A stretch of DNA of 25,861 bases, taken from assembly GCA_016281475.1 (NCBI GenBank), contig JAEEIS010000100.1, positions 1 through 25,861 on the forward strand. The letters are read 5' to 3'. Below the pieces are notes generated by a model, which was not told where the DNA came from, did no database searches, and was given only the letters and a program-made list of their open reading frames with translations. A program made the translations under genes and the position numbers. The number at the start of each line of letters is the position of its first letter. Within the stretch, counting starts at the first letter, position 1. Positions 22,070 to 25,861 of this stretch are shown here, in pieces. Source of the DNA: Bacteroidales bacterium. GTDB taxonomy: Bacteria; Bacteroidota; Bacteroidia; Bacteroidales; P3.

Positions 22070-23272
22070 ATGAAAAAAATCTTTACCCTTTTTCTCCTCC
22101 TCTCCTCAGTCGCCGCCATGGCGCAGAAACCCCGTCCCGACGCCTTCCCGCCCGTCCCCGACACCCTCTCGCCCAAGGCAGTAGAGATGGCAACCACCCT
22201 TGAGGAGATGGACGCGTGGAACCGTTACCCCACCTACGAAGTCTACCTTGCCATGATGCAGCGTTTCGTCGACACCTTCCCCACGCTCTGCCACATCGAC
22301 ACCATCGGCACCTCCGTGCAAGGCCGCCTTATCCTCTCGCTGGCCATCACAGGCTCGTCCGACAACGACCTCTACCGCCCCGAGTTCCTCTACTCCTCCA
22401 CCATGCACGGCGACGAGGTGACGGGCTTCTACCTCATGCTCCGCCTTTGCGACACCCTGCTCCGCAGCTACGGCACCTCGCCCGACATCACCAACCTCCT
22501 CGACCGCACCCGCATCTCCATCAACCCCCTCTCCAACCCCGACGGCACCTACCGCGGCGGCAACCACACCGTCGCCCGCGCCATGCGCTACAATGCCAAC
22601 TATGTCGACCTCAACCGCAACTACCCCGACCCCTTCGGCACCGACCCGCTCGACCCCCTGCAGCCCGAAAACGAGGCGATGATTGACTACGTCTCGCAGC
22701 ACAACTTCCGTCTCAGCGCCAACCTCCACGGCGGCTCCGAGGTGATGAACTACCCATGGGACAGCTTCACCTCCCTTCAGCAGCTCAACGAGCACCATGA
22801 GTGGTGGAAACAGGTATGCAAACGCTTCGTCGACACCTGTCGGCTGGTGGACAGCCAACGCTTTCGCGATGTCAATTCCAACGGCTACATCGTCGGTGGC
22901 GACTGGTATGTCATATCCAATGGGCGGCAAGACTATTTCAACTACTACCACAACATGCGCGAGCTCACCATGGAGCTCTCCACCTCCAAAACCCTTTCCA
23001 CCACCCGTCTCAACCACTACTGGCAGTGCCAGTCGCACGCCCTCATCAACTATATCAAGGAAGTCCACAACCTCGACGACCCCTCGACCGAGGGCATCTG
23101 CACCCCCGTCCCGCAGGCGACTGCCGGCATCATAGCCTATCCCAACCCCACCCAAGGGCCCATCACTATCGAAGGCGTTAGGGGCAGCTATCATTACGAC
23201 CTCTCCGACCGTCCCGCAGGTGTCTATATCCTCAATGTTGAGGGTCGCCCAGTGAAGGTTGTCAAGCACTGA
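22070..23272 (+). CDS. Secreted M14-family zinc carboxypeptidase with short T9SS tail
   Basis: The 400-aa protein has a signal peptide (to AMAQ, residue 19) and an M14 catalytic domain. Zinc ligands are H113 and E116 in TMHGDEVTGF and H220 in NLHGG. Substrate-binding residues are in VDLNRNYPDPF (N182, R183). The catalytic glutamate is E302 in RELTMELS. The pattern is that of the N/E (regulatory) subfamily. Residues about 355-400 resemble a shortened Por-type sorting tail (AYPNPTQG, YDLSDRPAGVYILNVEG), so export through the type IX system is likely. The stop overlaps the next ATG (TGATG), which predicts translational coupling to the glycosyltransferase. Confidence 0.92.
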   Translation: MKKIFTLFLLLSSVAAMAQKPRPDAFPPVPDTLSPKAVEMATTLEEMDAWNRYPTYEVYLAMMQRFVDTFPTLCHIDTIGTSVQGRLILSLAITGSSDNDLYRPEFLYSSTMHGDEVTGFYLMLRLCDTLLRSYGTSPDITNLLDRTRISINPLSNPDGTYRGGNHTVARAMRYNANYVDLNRNYPDPFGTDPLDPLQPENEAMIDYVSQHNFRLSANLHGGSEVMNYPWDSFTSLQQLNEHHEWWKQVCKRFVDTCRLVDSQRFRDVNSNGYIVGGDWYVISNGRQDYFNYYHNMRELTMELSTSKTLSTTRLNHYWQCQSHALINYIKEVHNLDDPSTEGICTPVPQATAGIIAYPNPTQGPITIEGVRGSYHYDLSDRPAGVYILNVEGRPVKVVKH

Positions 23273-24408
23273 TGCCCCGCTACGCCCATATCTCGGTGGC
23301 GCTGCCCCTGCTGGCAGAGCGCGACAACCTGTCGCCAATGCTCGAGCGGCTGTGTCGGCAGACCTTTTGCCGTTTCACCCTCTATTGCTGTGTCAACAAC
23401 CTAGAGGGCGGCTACGGCTACGAGGAAAACCAGGCATGCCTCGCCCTTCTGCGTCAGGTGCGCGACATCCCCGTGGTCGTCATCGACCGCAGTTCCCCGG
23501 GCTGCGGCTGGACGGGCAAACGCAAGGGCGTAGGGTGGGCGCGCAAGGTGCTTTTCGAGCGTATCATGGAGGACTGCGACGACAACGAGCTGGTAGTAAG
23601 TCTCGATGCCGACACCGACTTCGACGACAACTATCTCGAAGCCCTCCTCGCCACCATGAACGCCCACCCCGACCATAGCGCCTTCTCCGTACCCTACTAT
23701 CACCCCCTTAATAATGATGACGTTCTCGACCGCCCCATGCTCCGCTACGAATGTTACATGCGGCACTACCTGCTGGGTCTGCTACGCATCGGCAATCCAT
23801 ACGCTTTCAGCGCACTCGGCAGTGCCATGGCGTTCCCCCTTTGGGCTTATAGGCGCGTGGGCGGCATCACCCCCCTGCAAGGCGGCGAGGACTTCTATCT
23901 CCTGCAAAAGTTTGCCAAGACGGGCCGCCTCGTGCGCCAGTTTGTCGAGCCCTACCGTACGCAGGGCATGGTGGTTCGCCCACAAGGACGTGTCTCCGCG
24001 CGCGTCCCATTCGGCACCGGTCCTGCCATCGCCAAGGGGGTTGAAGGCATGGAGGATAGCTACCCTTTCTATTCCGATCAAGGCTTTGCCGCCGTCAAGG
24101 CTACCTACGACCTCTTTCCAGTCCTCTACGACGGCGACATCGAGACCCCCATGACCCCCTTCCTCCGCCAGCAACTTGCCACCGACGACCTTTGGTCGCC
24201 CCTCCGCGCCAACTTCAAGAGCCGCAACCTCTTCGTCCGTGCCTGTGCCGAGCGTGTCGACGGACTCCGCATTCTCCAATACCTCAAAAACACTCCCGCC
24301 TACCGCCTCCCCGCCGAGTCCCTCCCCGTCGACTTCCTTCACGACCCCATCGCCCTCCTCGACGACTACCGCCACAGCCTTTTCACCCAGGAAATGTCTC
24401 TCCGCTAG
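23272..24408 (+). CDS. Family 2 glycosyltransferase
   Basis: The 378-aa protein opens with the GT-A pattern HISVALPLLAERDNLSPMLERL. The nucleotide-sugar/metal DxD is D112-A-D114 in VSLDADTDFDDNY, and the acceptor-side GGEDFYLLQKFA motif follows. There are no membrane helices, so it is cytoplasmic. The acceptor and sugar are not predictable. The start codon shares a base with the stop of the M14 gene, so both are made together. The pairing of a secreted peptidase with a cytoplasmic glycosyltransferase has no obvious explanation. The coding strand is extremely C-rich (many CCC, CTC and ACC codons). Confidence 0.88.
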   Translation: MPRYAHISVALPLLAERDNLSPMLERLCRQTFCRFTLYCCVNNLEGGYGYEENQACLALLRQVRDIPVVVIDRSSPGCGWTGKRKGVGWARKVLFERIMEDCDDNELVVSLDADTDFDDNYLEALLATMNAHPDHSAFSVPYYHPLNNDDVLDRPMLRYECYMRHYLLGLLRIGNPYAFSALGSAMAFPLWAYRRVGGITPLQGGEDFYLLQKFAKTGRLVRQFVEPYRTQGMVVRPQGRVSARVPFGTGPAIAKGVEGMEDSYPFYSDQGFAAVKATYDLFPVLYDGDIETPMTPFLRQQLATDDLWSPLRANFKSRNLFVRACAERVDGLRILQYLKNTPAYRLPAESLPVDFLHDPIALLDDYRHSLFTQEMSLR

Positions 24409-24555
24409 CCACATCCCCCTCTTCACCCCCTCCATCCGTCCTCCATCCGTCCTCCATCTGTTCCCCTTTCATCCCCCTTTTGCTCCCCTTTCGCACCCTC
24501 CGAAGCCCGCGAGTGCTTCCCGCACTTATTCTGTATTTATACCTTAGTTATTCTA

Positions 24556-24606
24556 TATTTATACTTCAGTTATACTATACATAATAGTATAACTGAAGTA
24601 TAAATA
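24556..24606. repeat. Perfect 23-bp palindrome
   Basis: The arms at 24556-24578 (begins TATTTATACTTCAG) and 24584-24606 (ends CTGAAGTATAAATA) are exact reverse complements around a five-base loop, ACATA. Further GTATAAATATAG-like copies on both sides allow alternative stems. It may be a bidirectional terminator or a cruciform-forming element. Confidence 0.92.
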
Positions 24607-24667
24607 AAGTATAAATATAGTATAAATACTGAAGGCGAGGGGCGGGCGAGGTGGCGGGTTGATTGTT

Positions 24668-24699
24668 TTTGGTGGATAGCGCAAAAAGGAGTATCTTTG
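24668..24699 (+). promoter_or_regulatory. Bacteroidota promoter for the TIGR02757-family gene
   Basis: TTTG at 24668-24671 and TATCTTTG at 24692-24699 are spaced by 20 bp. The expected start is around 24705, about 45 bases ahead of ATG 24749. Confidence 0.75.
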
Positions 24700-24748
24700 C
24701 ATTGTCGGACGAAATGACAAATAATACAATAATAAGGTAGTACTAAAG

Positions 24749-25504
24749 ATGATAGAAGAATCTGTGCGTCGAGAATTGATGCGATATGCAGACGAGTACG
24801 AGACGGTGGCGTTCCTTGAGGGCGACCCGTCGTGGTTTATGCACCAGGTGGAGGGCGAGGCGAATCGGGAGGCGACAGCGTTTGTGGCGTCGTGCCTCAG
24901 CTATGGCAGCCGCAGGCAGTTCATGCCTAAGATTCAGTGGCTGCTGGATTGTGCCGGTGGGGAGATGGACGCGTGGGTGCGCGAGGGCAGTTTCGAGGAG
25001 GTGTTGCCCAAGGGGGGCTGCGGTTGCTTCTATCGGCTCAACACAGTGGGGCAGATGAACGCCTTGCTGCGGGCGTACCGACGATTGTTGTTGGAGCATG
25101 GCACATTGGGAGCGTACGTGAAGGAGCGAGCGGACAGCGGCCTAGCTGCGGTGGAGGCGATATGTGGCTATTTCGTGGGCGAGGGGATAGGTGGTCTGGT
25201 GCCGCAGGACGCACGGTCGGCTTGCAAGCGGGTGTGCATGTTTCTGCGGTGGATGGTGCGTAGCGGCTCGCTGGTGGACTTGGGCTTGTGGGCAGACTTT
25301 ATCGACCGTCGTACACTCATCATGCCCTTGGACACACATGTGCTGGCCGAATCACGGAGGCTGGGACTGCTACAATGCGGCTCCGCCACGATGTCGGCGG
25401 CACGCCGCCTCACACAGAAGATGTCCGAAATCTTCCCCGACGACCCGCTGAAAGGCGACTTCGCCTTGTTCGGCTACGGGGTGAGGCATCAGGATGTGCA
25501 GTAG
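24749..25504 (+). CDS. TIGR02757/DUF2400-family protein
   Basis: The 251-aa protein matches the TIGR02757 family common in Bacteroidota. Visible motifs are ANREATAFVASCLSYGSRRQ near the start, SACKRVCMFLRWMVR, VDLGLWADF, LIMPLDTHVLAESRRLGLL and the ending DFALFGYGVRH. The role of the family is unknown; its helical layout recalls HhH-type DNA-repair glycosylases, but no catalysis is shown. The gene has its own promoter and uses many GCG, GTG and GGC codons, unlike the C-rich genes just upstream. Confidence 0.9.
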   Translation: MIEESVRRELMRYADEYETVAFLEGDPSWFMHQVEGEANREATAFVASCLSYGSRRQFMPKIQWLLDCAGGEMDAWVREGSFEEVLPKGGCGCFYRLNTVGQMNALLRAYRRLLLEHGTLGAYVKERADSGLAAVEAICGYFVGEGIGGLVPQDARSACKRVCMFLRWMVRSGSLVDLGLWADFIDRRTLIMPLDTHVLAESRRLGLLQCGSATMSAARRLTQKMSEIFPDDPLKGDFALFGYGVRHQDVQ

Positions 25505-25564
25505 TGGGTTGTATGTGATGGAAGTTAGGTGGTTACAATTGTATGACAGGGGATTAGGTGTGGA

Positions 25565-25843
25565 CTATTTGTCGCTGTAATGCTCATAGGCGGAGATGAC
25601 GATTACGATGACTTCAGTGTCACGAATCTCATATATCAGGCGGTGTTTTTGGCTGATACGTCTTGACCATTGATTGTTGTGACCGCCTTTTAACTGCTCG
25701 GGATGGCCTGTGCCTGTTTTTGGGTGTATGTATAGTTCATCCATCAAGGCCAATGCTTTCTTGAAGGAGAGAGGCTCGCTTCTCGCTAGTTTCTGCAAGT
25801 CTTTCTCAGCACTTCTTTCTAACCTAACTTGATACATTGTCAT
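25565..25843 (-). CDS. YoeB/Txe-family toxin
   Basis: The 92-aa protein is a RelE-superfamily endoribonuclease of the YoeB type, which cuts mRNA at the ribosome when free of its antitoxin. The likely catalytic set is E49 (HPEQLKG), R68 (QKHRLIYEI), and H88-Y89 near the C-terminus (AYEHYSDK), as in YoeB. ATG 25843 overlaps the stop of an upstream frame by ATGA; ATG 25837 is an alternative start. In typical modules the antitoxin gene comes first and the pair is repressed by the complex. The toxin appears intact. Confidence 0.92.
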   Translation of the reverse strand: MTMYQVRLERSAEKDLQKLARSEPLSFKKALALMDELYIHPKTGTGHPEQLKGGHNNQWSRRISQKHRLIYEIRDTEVIVIVISAYEHYSDK

Positions 25844-25861
25844 AGATTTTCAAAATAGCGG
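25840..25861 (-). CDS. Probable antitoxin, only the last six codons in the window
   Basis: On the minus strand the frame reads RYFENL and then TGA, whose bases overlap the toxin ATG (ATGA). This is the expected position of a YefM/Phd-type antitoxin. The rest lies beyond the window, so the family cannot be confirmed. Confidence 0.45.

Larger units (their letters stand above)
24409..24748. other. Gene-free region: polypyrimidine tract, long palindrome, promoter
   Basis: The left part (24411-24490) is almost all C and T and contains 2.7 copies of the 11-bp unit TCCATCCGTCC from 24431. The middle contains the palindrome listed separately, embedded in TATTTATAC-type repeats (24535-24632). The right part holds the promoter of the next gene. 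Frames that run through it are extensions of shadow frames and are not genes. Confidence 0.7.

Noticed and set aside
22106..23338. 410-codon minus-strand ORF opposite the M14 gene
   Set aside because: It is the antisense shadow of a clear M14 peptidase with all catalytic residues on the plus strand.

Overview
The window looks like a chromosomal segment of a Bacteroidales bacterium (Bacteroidota). Several transcription starts carry the Bacteroidota-type TAnnTTTG -7 box, and Shine-Dalgarno sites are nearly absent. Two genes end in Por-type (T9SS) sorting tails, and the housekeeping genes (dusB, cdd, a SurA/PpiD-like foldase, dxr, a TIGR02757-family gene) read like Bacteroidales versions. Genus cannot be told from the sequence alone. 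A kal/atoD pair points to amino-acid (lysine) fermentation.

Layout. 1-1030: the 3' part of an IS200-like HUH/Y1 transposase, a four-copy array of an 86-bp palindromic repeat, then non-coding remnant DNA. 1031-6770: dusB (minus), cdd, a membrane-anchored parvulin-type foldase, a small membrane protein resembling the N-terminus of Bacteroidota M23 peptidases, and dxr. 6824-9229: an ECF sigma factor, a single-pass protein that joins an anti-sigma-like N-terminus to a barrel-like C-terminus, and an outer-membrane barrel. 9329-11869 (minus): a small T9SS-tailed protein followed by a large Cthe_2159-like carbohydrate-binding beta-helix protein.

11967-17953 is the accessory part and the most interesting region. 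It is visibly AT-richer than its flanks. It opens with a discrete, highly structured, apparently non-coding transcription unit with its own promoter motif and terminator. Seven tightly packed plus-strand genes follow: a secreted protein; an E2-like protein with two near-identical 49-residue N-terminal repeats that each contain LLGG; a JAMM/JAB peptidase with a C-terminal membrane anchor; a ThiF/E1-like enzyme; a GYF_2-like membrane protein; a GYF-like/PrsW intramembrane protease; and a membrane-anchored beta-domain protein. The E2-JAB-E1 order resembles bacterial ubiquitin-like conjugation operons (Bil, Bub, the Cap2/Cap3 arm of CBASS). Here no recognisable beta-grasp modifier is present and most partners are membrane-bound or exported, so a membrane-centred variant is a reasonable hypothesis. 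Its function (defence, envelope stress or other) cannot be decided from sequence.

17954-25861: remnant DNA with the C-terminal scrap of a DUF4143-type ATPase; a DAACS-type symporter, kal and atoD (minus); a secreted hypothetical protein; an M14 carboxypeptidase with a short T9SS tail, translationally overlapped by a family-2 glycosyltransferase; a long palindrome; a TIGR02757-family gene; and a YoeB-like toxin whose antitoxin runs off the window edge. Intergenic hairpins and REP-like elements are frequent throughout.
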